From the NCBI RefSeq assembly GCF_041260155.1, contig NW_027248282.1, positions 1-64,000 on the forward strand: 64,000 nt of DNA, given 5' to 3'. The translations under genes and the position numbers were made by a program. The notes below the pieces were generated by a model. The model made no database searches and was not told the DNA's origin. It saw only the letters and a list, made by a program, of their open reading frames with translations. Positions within the stretch are counted from its first letter, which is position 1. Every line of letters starts with the position of its first letter. This DNA is from Ptychodera flava (lineage: Eukaryota > Hemichordata > Enteropneusta > Ptychoderidae). Of this stretch, positions 50,085 through 61,800 are shown piece by piece.

Positions 50085-51932
50085 GCTTCCATAGGTACAC
50101 AGACTACGGCCATCAACGAACCCTATATACCTGGTCCCACTGCAAGGTCGTCGTCCCCGTACACTCAGTGTGACTATTTTCGGACGATCTCGGTTCGGAC
50201 ATTCAAAGACATGCTGTTCGTTGTACTCACTTTGCTCCGTATTGGTAGCGTTTTACAAGTCATGATACCGCATATTAAGTCAGGTGACGCTGCTGTCCCG
50301 TTTTGAATAGTTAGTTTTTTTTGGTAGAAGCTATTTCGGGCGCTATAAAACTTCGCGAAGTTAACACACCGTACGATCTAAAGCAACACACAGAGACAGC
50401 CCATATCCGATGTAAGCACCATACACGTTGAAATATAGTTGCGTCGTCCATGGGTTGAACGTAACTAATTTATCACAAAATTTTTACAAACAGTTTTCTC
50501 AACACATCGAAATTGAAAATCGAGGGTTTGAAGTTTCAAAATATCAATATTTAGCCCCTATAATCACATTCCAAATACGACGTCCGATTACTACGCACTC
50601 ACTATGGAGTCAACAATTTGGCAACTTTGACCCCCCCCAAAATACCACTTCCGTCCTGTTAACAGGATAAACACAATAAAGTTTCGAAGGGTATGGTAAT
50701 AAGATTTCGTACTGCTCGTTATTTGTGAAACGGCTTTGGGCGAAATTCACTATACCCTGTAGTACTACCTCCATGCACTGAGCGAGTGTACGCATAAGCT
50801 TATACGTGTTCGTACCCCGCTAGCTGAACTGCAAACCCATGGAACAAACTAAACCTCTCTTGGTTTGATTCCGTTGTAAGCGTAACTTTTGTGATGAATT
50901 AATGAAACATAATCGGACTTGAACAACTACGCAATTTCCCGAGATTTGTGATTTCGGCAGTGTTGAGACGATCGGGAGCCTAGCGTACATTTGTGATTTG
51001 TATCGCGGAGCACCAGCTCGAATGAGAGGGCCCAATATACCATTCATACGTTTCTAGCTCCATGTATACCCACAGCACGATAAGAAAGCTTTCAGTGTGA
51101 ACCTTAATGAAGAGATCGATACATAAACGTTTATACATAACTTGTGGTAAAGTAAATTTATGATCAATAGACCAACGGGTTTTACACAGCCGTGTTGTTC
51201 TACGTCTGGGTCGGACACTGTCTATAGCGAGGCGTGGGGCCAGCTGCTCCAGTTATGCGAAGCTTCGATATAACGCCCGTGAAACACGATGGGCCGGACG
51301 GCCTGCCATGCCTGGTAGCGTACAGACTTGCCACCGCTGGTCCTTGTGCAAAGAAACCCATCTTTTCCTTGTAAAATAATTATCAATGGCGTCTTTTTGG
51401 TGTGAATAGAGCGGTTGAGTCCAAAAACATTAAACATTTACACATTGCGCGCTCCTCGTCGACAGTGAACGCTGTGTGGTAAACACCAAGATCAGCTCTG
51501 TAACGGGCAATCTCATTGGCTCGTAGGTTTTTCCTCGACTATCATAGAGCCTTGCAGCAATGCGTGAACGCTAAACGTGGCCAGTGATACCACGGCCTTT
51601 TCGGCGTTGGGTGATAAGACTCGCCGAAGAGGGCGTGGTGTACGACGATGCGTTATCAAGGAGAAGGCAATTGTTGACGGACGACAGATGGACAGATGAC
51701 AACTGAGAAAGTAGCCTGTTTGATAAGCTCTGAATCCTAGACAGCAGAGCAAAAAAATAAGAGAAATTGCCAAAAACCAGATAAATAAATATCACCACAA
51801 TTTTAATAAAGCTGACAGAGGTCAACCCAAGGATCGTGAATACAAAAATTTTCAAAACAAAATGATTTTTTGACCAAAAACGCTTAAACGTGCCCCCAAG
51901 TTACAACCATAGAACCAGATATGAACTGTAAA
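50085..51932. other. No gene seen
   Basis: Comparatively GC-rich unique sequence with several frames of 60-94 codons on both strands that overlap one another. None shows a recognised domain, signal peptide or splice support. Confidence 0.4.
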
Positions 51933-52792
51933 TGCTCACGTGTTTCATTATATATTGCAGTAATGTGTAAATTTGAACCTTTGCCACATGTTTGCAACTT
52001 AATTGAAATAATTATGATCAACATAATAAACAATATTCACAAAGATTAACTCTATAGGTCATTAAGTATTCAAATATGTAATTAACTGAAATAAAATAAT
52101 TGATTTCTTTGACTGCTATCATTGTATCACCACTTTACATAGCAAGTGTAATTAATTGCCTTTGGTCAAGACCTTCAAATTATATATTCCAAACTTTGAA
52201 AGCTCATTAGATATGCAAACTATAAATTAGCTGACAAGAAACTTAAGTGCCAAATGATTCCCATATTGGTATAACCAGGTATAATCATCAATGTACATAG
52301 CATGTTATGCCAACTTTGATCAATAAATCCAAGTATATATCCCTAATTAGGAAAGTTAGTTAATTACACACATTAGGAATTGGCTGAAGCAAAAATGCTT
52401 AATGCTTTTCAATAATGTTATAGCCTACATAATAGTATCTTTAACGTACATAGCAAGTTCATCAATTTTGGTTTTGTAAATTCAAATATATATATCCCTA
52501 ATTTCAAAAATTCATTAAATATGCAAATTAGGGGCTGGATGAAGTAAAAATGCTTAATGACTTTCAATTAGGTCGTATCGTAGCATCTTTAATGTACATA
52601 GCAAGTTTTGTCAACTTTGGTTTAGTCAATACAGATAAATATCCTGATTATGAAAGTTCATTAAATATGCAAATACGGAATTGGCTGAAGTTTAAATGCT
52701 TAGTGACTTTCAATAATGTTCTATCATAGTATCTTTAATGTGCATAGCCAGTTTCATCTACTTTGGTCACGTCAAATCAGATAAATACCCCT

Positions 52793-53810
52793 CAGTGTTC
52801 TCCCAGGATTTTTTGAGAAGAGGGCGAAGACGTGGTGCGAAGCACCACAAGCGACCGCGTCAGCGGTCGCGGGGGGAGGTCAGGAGGGGGTGTCCCCCCT
52901 CCTGCCGTTGGAGCTTTTGAAAAACAGAGATTAAAATGGTGTTATTTGGTGGCACTTGGGGAGTATTTTTTTTCAGATTTTTTTCGTATAAAAAACTCAA
53001 AGGAATGGAGATCTGAGACAGTATACCATAACTTTTATTACAGTTCACTGATTTCAATTATGAAGATTTCATTTTTGAAAACGAAAATGTAGCGAGAGAC
53101 ATACATTTATTCATCGATGTCAAAATTATCACCATAACACTCAGGTTTGGGGAGCATTTTTCAGATTTTTTTCGTACAAAAAACTCAAAGGAAAAGAGAT
53201 CTGAAACAGTGTTCCATAACTTTTATTACAAACGAAAACATAGCGAGTCTAGAGACATACATTTATTCATCGATGGCAAAATTATCACCATAACACTCAC
53301 GTGTTCGAACGTTCTCATCCTGATACAAGTCCGACCGAGCCTAAAATTAGGTTGTTTTGCTTTTGGAAGGAATACACAAACGAAATTCTAACCTCCTATA
53401 AAAACTTCAGTGTACTCTGCTGTCCTTGGTTACCCTCAAGCTCCTTGCCATATTTACTCAGCTAAGTCGGTTACCTAATGCACGGTCCCTATGGAGGGAC
53501 CGTGGCTAACGTACCGTTACGGACTGAGCCATGCAAATATGGCTGCCTTCGATGAGTTGCACATGGGCTTATGATCTCGGATGACATCACAAACTCGCGA
53601 GATTTGCAAGATCGATGAGAATTACGTTTGCAGTCTGCAGGATCGACGCTCACGCTCGCATTTTGCTTGTAAATCACTGTCAACTTTTTTCCCCGTACAT
53701 TTTATTGTTTTATTTTTCAAAAAATAAATCTTTTTCATTTCTGGCAAGGGGGCGCTCGGAATTTACAAGAGGGCGCCACGCCCCTGTTACCTTATTCAGG
53801 GAGAACACTG
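52793..53810. mobile_element. hAT-like non-autonomous element, 1.0 kb, 5-bp target duplication
   Basis: The ends CAGTGTTCTCCC and GGGAGAACACTG are perfect complements. CCCCT flanks both sides (52788-52792 and 53811-53815). Collapsing one copy gives 'atacccctaattaggaaag', matching neighbouring core units ('atatccctaattaggaaag'). The interior has twin hairpins, one 103-bp module copy and a 190-bp direct duplication ('cagatttttttcgta', about 52973 and 53162). No transposase. Confidence 0.88.
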
Positions 53811-53961
53811 CCCCTAATTAGGAAAGTTCATAAAATATGCAAATTAGAAATTGGCTGATGAAAAAAGGCCGAATTACATTTAATGTTTTTATCATAGTAT
53901 CTTCAATGCACATAGCAAGTTTCATCAATTTTGGTCATGTAACTTCAATATATATCCTTAA

Positions 53962-54410
53962 AGCCGCACTTTTCAATCCCTGGTTCTCGCATTAGTGGAG
54001 TTCTCCTCCCAGTCAAACACATGGCCAGTACGATGTTTGATTTCTATAACATTAATTACACAAACTGATTTCGATCTTTTGTCACCTTTTGCTAATCCTG
54101 CAAACAGAGCTTATATAATTGTTTGATTGACGGTCGGTTCAAATTGCCAACGGTCATTTATTCCCCAGCACCACACTCGAATTTCCTTAAAAAACGTCTT
54201 CCAGTCACGTTAGAATTTGAATATAACCACTGAGTTTGATCGGCAGCAGCTTTGTGCTGACCGCTTGGCAGTCTGTCAGCGTTTTTGCGGTCGGAAAAAA
54301 CTAAAAAGTGGCATTTTCTTGAGCGTGAGCCCTCACGTTACCTGCTTGGTGTCCACTTGCACAGTGAACGCCGCCATAGGTTGGCCCCCTTTTAAAGGGA
54401 GGCTCCGCCT
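53962..54410. mobile_element. 449-bp TTAA-flanked insertion
   Basis: TTAA lies at 53958-53961 and 54411-54414. Collapsing one TTAA gives 'atatccttaatttcaaaaac', matching the core unit 'atatccctaatttcaaaaat' at about 52490. TIRs are weak (AGCCGCACTT versus AGGCGGAGCC). A piggyBac- or Kolobok-type MITE is likely; the presence/absence evidence is stronger than the ends. Confidence 0.7.
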
Positions 54411-55024
54411 TTAATTTCAAAAACTCATAAAATATGCAAATTGGGATTTGGATGTAGTAAAATGCTTAATGATTTTCAATAATGTTAAATCATAGTATCT
54501 TCAATATGCATACCAAGTTTCGTCAATTTTGATTGAGTAAATTCAGATATATACTCCTAATTAGGAAATTTCATTAAACATGCAAATTAGTAATTATCTT
54601 TCACGTCACCCCTTAATATCTTTCAAAGCTGATATATCTTGGTGTGATCAACATTTGTAGTGAATCTCATTAAATTGTGTGTGGTCGTTGTCAATATATA
54701 TCAGTTTTTTCTAAAATCATTAATATGCAAATGAGCAAAAAGTAAGCAAGCCACACCCACCAAAAACTAATCAGTTCTTGCCATTTGCAAACTAAATCTA
54801 TGTACCAGATTTGATTATAATCTGATGAGCCGTTTTTGAGATATTGAGTACACAGACAGACAGACGGACAGACAGACAGACAGACATCGCTGCGACATAT
54901 GCCCACGTGTGTCAACACGTGAGCAAAAAATTAACCACAAATCTTGGTTTGGCTGTCTGACTGAATTCAATTTTGCCAATGCATTTTATAACAACACAGA
55001 AATACAATTGATTTAGCAACAGTA

Positions 55025-55407
55025 GCCCTGCATACAGGTCTGTGTGTTCTCGGCGTTATATGGGTTCGACCACAGCCTTGCAACGGTCTATGGAGATAAC
55101 TGGGGCTGATCCGGACTGCAACGAAAACACGGTCTTTTTTGCCTAAATTCTGCTCTATCGGGGCAAAATCCTTTCCCTGCTTACCTTTACCTCCTAACCG
55201 ACCCAAGAAAAGATGCGATGAACTTCTCCTAACGTCCAAAGCTGTTCGTTTTCTGAAACATAGCGTACTCGACAGGTTGTTTACCACTTTGCCCATGGAG
55301 GTCGCCATTTTGAATCTCGCTGCAAGAACACAGTTATCTCCATGGACCGTTGCAGGGCTGTGGCTGTGGCCGTACAACGCCAGGAACACACAGACTTGTC
55401 CGCTGGG
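55025..55407. mobile_element. 383-bp MITE with ~85-bp TIRs and TA flanks
   Basis: The left arm (about 55025-55110) and right arm (about 55328-55407) are imperfect reverse complements sharing 'gtctgtgtgttc', 'ggcgtt', 'ccacagcc', 'tgcaacggtc' and 'atggagataactg'. TA flanks each end (55023-55024 and 55408-55409), consistent with a Tc1/mariner-type MITE. Open frames across it are by-products. Confidence 0.65.
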
Positions 55408-55708
55408 CTAAAGCTACACTTACCCTGAGTAATGTAGATGGCATCAAGGGTGGTTTTTTCATCATTCTGCTGCCATTACATGGCAACATTTGAATTCGTG
55501 TCAACCACTGGTGGTCATGCAGTGACGCCGTGTCGAGTTCGCCCGTCTTCCAGGACATGCAGAGGAATCCGCTACAATGGTATTTTACAGACTGAGATCA
55601 ACTCATTTTCTGACGTCTGAATCGTTTTCACAACACACCAAAGTCTTGATTTCTTGTGTAAAAATGACAGCGATTTCACAACAACGGAGCTGACACCGGC
55701 GCGGCAGC

Positions 55709-55738
55709 TGCTACCTGTCGACGCGTCGACAGGTAGCA
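55709..55738. repeat. 30-bp perfect palindrome
   Basis: TGCTACCTGTCGACG is followed immediately by its exact reverse complement, with no loop. It contains two SalI-type GTCGAC hexamers around a central CGCG. It could extrude a cruciform. Confidence 0.95.
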
Positions 55739-57513
55739 TTGCAGTTCAAATTACCTGCGTAAAGTTGGCGTCATACTCATACTCACCCTCAGCCTCAGGG
55801 GTCACGCGAAAATGAGGATGAGGATGACGCTACAGCGTCAGCTTCACCGGTGTCAGATCCGATTAGTCCCGAATGCGTCTGATGGAATAGTAAGTGTAAA
55901 AACGACTTTAAAAATGTGCTCCATGTTTCATATCACTGTAAATGTTAATCAAAACACAGTTGGGTTTGTATTTCATAATATTTAGTAAATTCTCTGCTTC
56001 TCACGATGTAGCTACAACGCAACATTCTTAGCCCTTAATTTCAATTTAAAGTTCAAAGGTGGCGTTGACTTTTCAGGCCTCAAGTCATAGTTCTACAAGT
56101 TAATTGTTTTATATATCCTCTGAATAATTAGGGCTTTCATATCGCCTCTCATAGTGGCGATTTTACAAATTTCGGACCATGTATACCTTTTTGCACCAAT
56201 TTTGGAAAATCTTAACGCAAGAGTTGAGAGGTACCAACAAACACATCCATGGATCCATGGGCTGAAAATTACGAACATTTCCTAAAATCTAGCCTGTATT
56301 TAACGATTAAAAATTACCTGCGAAACAGTTTTACGATTCAAAACAAAGTTGAGAAAGAATGGAGTTGTTATTTTCTTAAGTTATGGGCGAATTTTATCAT
56401 TTATCCGTCATCGGGTAGCGTAACTTCGGCAATCTTCGGATACGACGCTGAAGCTGACGCTGAGTAGCGTCATTTTTTGATAGGGGTAGTGCGCGCGACA
56501 GGGAGCCTGTCACCTGGGAAATGGAATGTGTCATGTGGGAATGCTCACGTTTAGTCACGGAATATGAGATCAAAGGTCATAGGCCACGCTTTTACGAGCG
56601 CTTCCCTCAAATAATCATTGCTGTTCGTACGATCGTACTAATGCTGCATACAACTGTACAGTCTTCTCCGCTAGGTGACTGGGTACCGTACGCTGTGAGA
56701 TCAAACCCGATTGAAACCACCGTATAGTAGAGAAAGTGCATGAGCACAAAGTATCATTTTTTATCAGTCATTTGTGATAGACTTGTAACAGAAGGGAATG
56801 AGACGCAATAACTGTTGCAGCACTCTAACCGACTCAGAGCAAATCGTGCGAGGTCCACGTGTATGTGTATGTACTTACTGATTTACTACTTGATCGCTGA
56901 CTGGAGATAGGGAAAAAGGAGTTATATGGTCACAGCCATGTACGACTACCGTCAGTGAATCATGGACGGACGCGTGCAATTTACAGGTACGAGCATGCTA
57001 CAGAGCTGTGTTTGGCGTAATTTATGGATAGAGGTTCATGCATATACCTTCTACATTTTGGAGCCTGTGTCTCAAAGACATCTTGAAGTTAATAATAAAA
57101 CAAAGGATAATGTGGCAGTCAACGTCAACCTCCACCCTCCCCATCTTTGGGCATAGTGGGGCTTTGGAAATAGTGTTATGAAATTTGTCAAATATCCCAA
57201 CCCTGGGCAAGACAATATGGAAAATCCCCACTTAATACAAGTAAATTCTCCACCCAATTGGAGGGGCATTTTTAAATTGTGTGCAAGTCCGTGTAAGTCA
57301 CTAAGTGACTATGGGGATCAATATGAGGCAATTGCCCCACCTGCTCGGGCATAGTTTCATGGCAAACGCAGTCTAATCTCCAAAATTTGTCCCTTGTCGC
57401 CCGAGGTGGTGTTCCTAGGGGATCACATTGACTGCTGCTTAATTCTTTCATGAATGTTGGCTAATCAAGGTAAAGAAAGGCATCATTAATTCAAATATTT
57501 TGTCTCACTTTAG
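55739..57513. other. No gene seen
   Basis: Contains scattered GACGC motifs near both 55770-55835 and 56430-56472 ('gacgctacagcgtc', 'gacgctgaagctgacgctga') that may be ends of an old element, but no clear TIR or target duplication was found. Frames up to 74 codons have no recognised domain. Confidence 0.4.
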
Positions 57514-57683
57514 GATGCATACTTCAATAACAAAACGCAATAATGCTGATAGCATTATGAGCTGTGGACAGGGCGAAATGGTATGCACCATTTGCCCTCA
57601 AAGGATGTTCAAACCCACAGCCAATCCATGGAGGATAAAGAAACATATATCAGCACATATTAAATCATCTATACCATGTGGAG
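57514..57683 (+). CDS. Candidate exon with a C2H2-like zinc finger
   Basis: Open stretch between the acceptor 'ttttgtctcactttag' and the donor GGAG|GTAGGC, 170 nt, entering with one leftover base and leaving in phase 1. It encodes 'MVCTICPQRMFK', then 'WRIKKHISAHI', a C-x2-C ... H-x3-H arrangement with 16 residues between the pairs, longer than the classical 12. Good splice borders and the zinc-binding pattern are the only support. It may belong to a host gene or to a transposon-derived domain. Confidence 0.35.
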
Positions 57684-57840
57684 GTAGGCAGCTAAATGTA
57701 CATGTGTTTCTCTTTATTGTCAATGTTCTTTGCTGTGGAAAGTCTTTCACAAAATATGTTGTGTAAATGTTTGTTATTTTTACTAGCAGTCAAAAAGAAT
57801 TGGTAAATTGCCGATTCAAGCAAAGTTTTGTCATTTTCAG

Positions 57841-57902
57841 TCCACAAACTTCCATGTCCCAAACTCTTCTTACACAGTAAAGGATGCTCCTTTACAATGT
57901 AA
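57841..57902 (+). CDS. Candidate terminal exon following the zinc-finger exon
   Basis: After the acceptor 'gttttgtcattttcag' the phase left by the previous exon reads 'VHKLPCPKLFLHSKGCSFT' and Met, then TAA (57900-57902). Phase continuity and two further cysteines make it a plausible partner; a GTAAAT donor at 57899 is an alternative end. Weakly supported. Confidence 0.25.
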
Positions 57903-58200
57903 ATCAATTGCTGTTTTAGAAAGTTAATATCATATTATGCTTATATTCCCCTCGTCATATCTTAGTAGTAAAAATACTAATTAAGTATTGGAAGGGGTGT
58001 CTAAAGTTTTCAACCATCATTATTTTTAAAAACCAGTTTCCTCTAATAATTTCATTCATCAATTCAAATTAACAGCATTTGGAGTCACAAAACTACTCTA
58101 GTTCTTATAGATTTTCCTCACATCTACTACCAACATTAGGCTGTAATTCCTCAATGTCTAACTTGTCATGATACTTCAGTCAAAGTTAAACCGTACCAGG
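57903..58200. other. AT-rich flank of the satellite array
   Basis: No gene seen. Confidence 0.4.
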
Positions 58201-58787
58201 CAAGTTACATAAATGACATGGGACTTTAATCTCTCAATTGATATAGAGATCAATAGTATAGTCACAATTTTCATGCGGCTGTCTCTCATATGGGAATAGA
58301 GAGTTTCTCAACACAGCTCCAACCCCTGTATTGTTTGTTTTACATATCTTCTCGTATATTTTAACCTTTCCTTACCTATTCAAAACCCTTTTTAATTATT
58401 ACACTTGCATTTTGTTGTTGCCATTGTAATTTAGACCTTTTGGGAGTCAAACACCTGTCACGTGGGAATGGAGAGTTTCTCAACACAGACCAAACCACAA
58501 TATTGAGTGTCTGACACATCTTCTCCTATCTTTTAAATAATCATCTATTCTGAACCCATTTTAATTATTACATTTGAATTTTGTTCTATCACTTGTAATT
58601 TAGACCTTTGGGAGTCACACACCTGTCACGTGGGAATGGAGAGTTTCTTAACTCAGCTCCAACCACAATCTTTTGTGTCTGACACATCTTCTCCTATCTT
58701 TTAATTTTTCCTCACCTATTCTGAACCCTTTTTAATTATTAGTTCCAGAGACCAGCTCTGGAACTGTTAGTTTTTGCTCACTTTCCT

Positions 58788-58830
<43 letters not shown>

Positions 58831-61800
58831 CTATTTCCGGTTTTACTACCATAGAACATGCTATACACAAATTTTACCATAATTACCCAGAATGCATTGC
58901 GACACGCTTATGACGTCATCGCTCAGCTCGGACGGGTTTTACGGGCATTTCTTGTTTGTTTATTTATTTATTTTTTATTTGGCATTGCTCAACTATCATA
59001 TTGCGTTCAGTTATTAATAATTCTAGCTTTATTTCGCTTTGTTTTTTGTTGCTTTTTGATTTATTTTTCTCTAAATACTCGCCGTACGTGGCGCTATACT
59101 GTTTCGCCCAAATGCTCATGAAACAACATGGCCGCGTATCGATCGCCTCGCTCGCACACAGACAGAAAAGTAGCCTTTCCCTAAGTTTACAAGCGCGGCT
59201 GGGCACATCGTGTACCTAGGCGAGGTGGGTGTGCTCGAAAACGATGATCAATGCAAAATTTGGACTCAAAATCGGCTGTTTTGGCGGAGAAACTGCCCGC
59301 CGTATTTCTGAGGAGCCACCAGCGGTTTTTCCTATATCAGTCTGCGGGGCTGTGGTGGGAGGCCATTTAACGCCGGTAACACACAGCCCTGCCATGCAGA
59401 GCTAGGCATTCATAGTGAACGTACTGTCTGTCATGCACCGGCATGCGTTGGCTGCACGTAAAAGCAACTCAACTTTCCAAGATCAAATGGTCAGTATCTT
59501 GTGAAAACAGCGACATAGCAATGAAAATTGTTTTAGTCTGCGCTTTAATCAAATGAAAATGCATGTGGCTCAATTTCAACGGCCTAGGTCCGATGTTTCC
59601 TCTCGTCTGATCATCGTCGTAAATGACATGCCTCTTTACGGCAACAACTCAGCGCTACCCGTCAAGCGATTGATTTTTGCGTAGGTCAGCGGAGCGAAAA
59701 TTATTGCTCTGGCTCGCGAGAATGTCGTCTGATAAACATTTCCGTGCGTCGTCGCCCCCGTATGTATCTGTTGCGTTTTTACCGTACATGTAGGCATTTG
59801 TAATCTGTGTACTGTAATTCCCCGGACTGCCTTGCTTTTAGTTGTATTATGGTGTTCACTGCTATCAGCCCTGAATATTAAAATCCAAAGCACTCTTTCA
59901 TTCTGCACCTATCTTTGTCACACATTCTCTTGTTTCTTCCGCTGCTCTGGTCTCTGGAACTTCGCTTTTGCTTGCAAATGCTTTCTAGTTACATTTGAAT
60001 TTTGTTCTATCACTTGCAATTTAGACCTTTGGGAGTCACTCACCTGTCACGTGGGAATGGAGAGTTTGTCAACACAGCTCCAACCACAATATTTTGTGTC
60101 TGACACATCTTCTACTATCTTTTAAGTTTTCCTCACCTATTCTGAACCCTTTTTAATTATTACATTTGAATTTTGTTTTATCACTTGCAATTTAGACCTT
60201 TGGGAGTCACACACCTGTCACGTGGGAATGGAGAGTTTCTTAACTCAGCTCCAACCACAATCTTTTGTGTCTGACACATCTTCTCCTATCTTTTAATTTT
60301 TCATCACCTATTCAGAATCCCTTTCAATTTATTACATTGGAATTTTGTTCTATCACTTATAATTTACACCTTTGGGAGTCACTCACCTGTCATGTGGGAA
60401 TGGAGAGTTTCTTAACTCAGCTCCAACCACAATCTTTTGTGTCTGACACATCTCCTATCTTTTATTTTGTCCTAACCTATTCTGAACCCCTTTCAATTAT
60501 TACATTTGAATTTTGTTCTATCACTTGTAATTTAGACCTTTGGGAGTCACACACCTGTCACGTGGGAATGGAGAGTTTCTTAACTCAGCTCCAACCACAA
60601 TCTTATCTGCTGACACATCTTGTTCTATCTTTTAATTTTTCCTCACCTATTCTGAACCCCTTTCAATTATTACATTTGAATTTTGTTCTATCACTTGTAA
60701 TTTACACCTTTGGGAGTCACACACCTGTCACGTGGGAATGGAGAGTTTCTTAACTCAGCTCCAACCACAATCTTTTGTGTCTGACACATCTTGTTCTATC
60801 TTTTAATTTTTCCTCACCTATTCTGAACCCCTTTCAATTATTACATTTGAATTTTGTTCTATCACTTGTAATTTACACCTTTGGGAGTCACACACCTGTC
60901 ACGTGGGAATGGAGACTTTCTTAACTGAGCTCCAAACACAATCTTTTGTGACTGACACATCTCCTATTTTTTATTTTGTCCTAACCTATTCTGAACCCCT
61001 TTCAATTATTACATTTGAATTTTGTTCTATCACTTGTAATTTAGACCTTTGGGAGTCACACACCTGTCACGTGGGAATGGAGAGTTTCTTAACTCAGCTC
61101 CAACCACAATCTTATCTGCTGACACATCTTCTCCTATCTTTTAATTTTTCCTCACCTATTCTGAACCCCTTTCAATTATTACATTTGAATTTTGTTCTAT
61201 CACTTGTAATTTAGACCTTTGGGAGTCACACACCTGTCACGTGGGAATGGAGAGTTTCTTAACTCAGCTCCAACCACAATCTTTTGTGTCTGACACATCT
61301 CCTATCTTTTATTTTTTCCTCACCTATTCTGAACCCCTTTCAATTATTACATTTGAATTTTGTTCTATCACTTGTAATTTAGACCTTTGGGAGTCACACA
61401 CCTGTCACGTGGGAATGGAGAGTTTCTTAACTCAGCTCCAACCACAATCTTTTGTGTCTGACACATCTCCTATCTTTCATTTTGTCCTAAGCTATTCTGA
61501 ACCGCTTTCAATTATTACATTGGAATTTTGTTCTATCACTTATAATTTACACCTTTGGGAGTCACTCACCTGTCATATGGGAATGGAGAGTTTCTTAACT
61601 CAGCTCCAACCACAATCTTTTGTGTCTGACACATCTTCTCCTATCTTTTAAGCTCTCCTCACCTATTCTGAACCCCTTTCAATTATTACATTTGAATTTT
61701 GTTCTATCACTTGTAATTTAGACCTTTGGGAGTCACACACCTGTCACGTGGGAATGGAGACTTTCTTAACTCAGCTCCAACCACAATCTTTTGTGTCTGA

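Larger units (their letters stand above)
51933..54925 (+). mobile_element. Hairpin-ended element with ~145-bp core repeats, hosting two insertions
   Basis: 5' terminus TGCTCACGTGT. The 3' end is the hairpin 'tgcccacgtgt' ... 'acacgtgagca' at 54925, followed by AAAAAA and preceded by a GACA microsatellite (about 54852-54888). The core repeats 'atatgcaaattagg', 'tgcttaatgactttcaata' and 'gtacatagcaagttt...aactttgg' about every 145 bp. Removing the insertions at 52793-53810 and 53962-54410 restores normal repeat units. Same terminal logic as the elements at 28433, 28573 and 44101. No coding sequence. Confidence 0.65.

Noticed and set aside
54967..55411. Overlapping 140-codon minus and 90-codon plus frames
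   Set aside because: They span the inverted arms of the 383-bp MITE and its flanks, with no domain on either strand.
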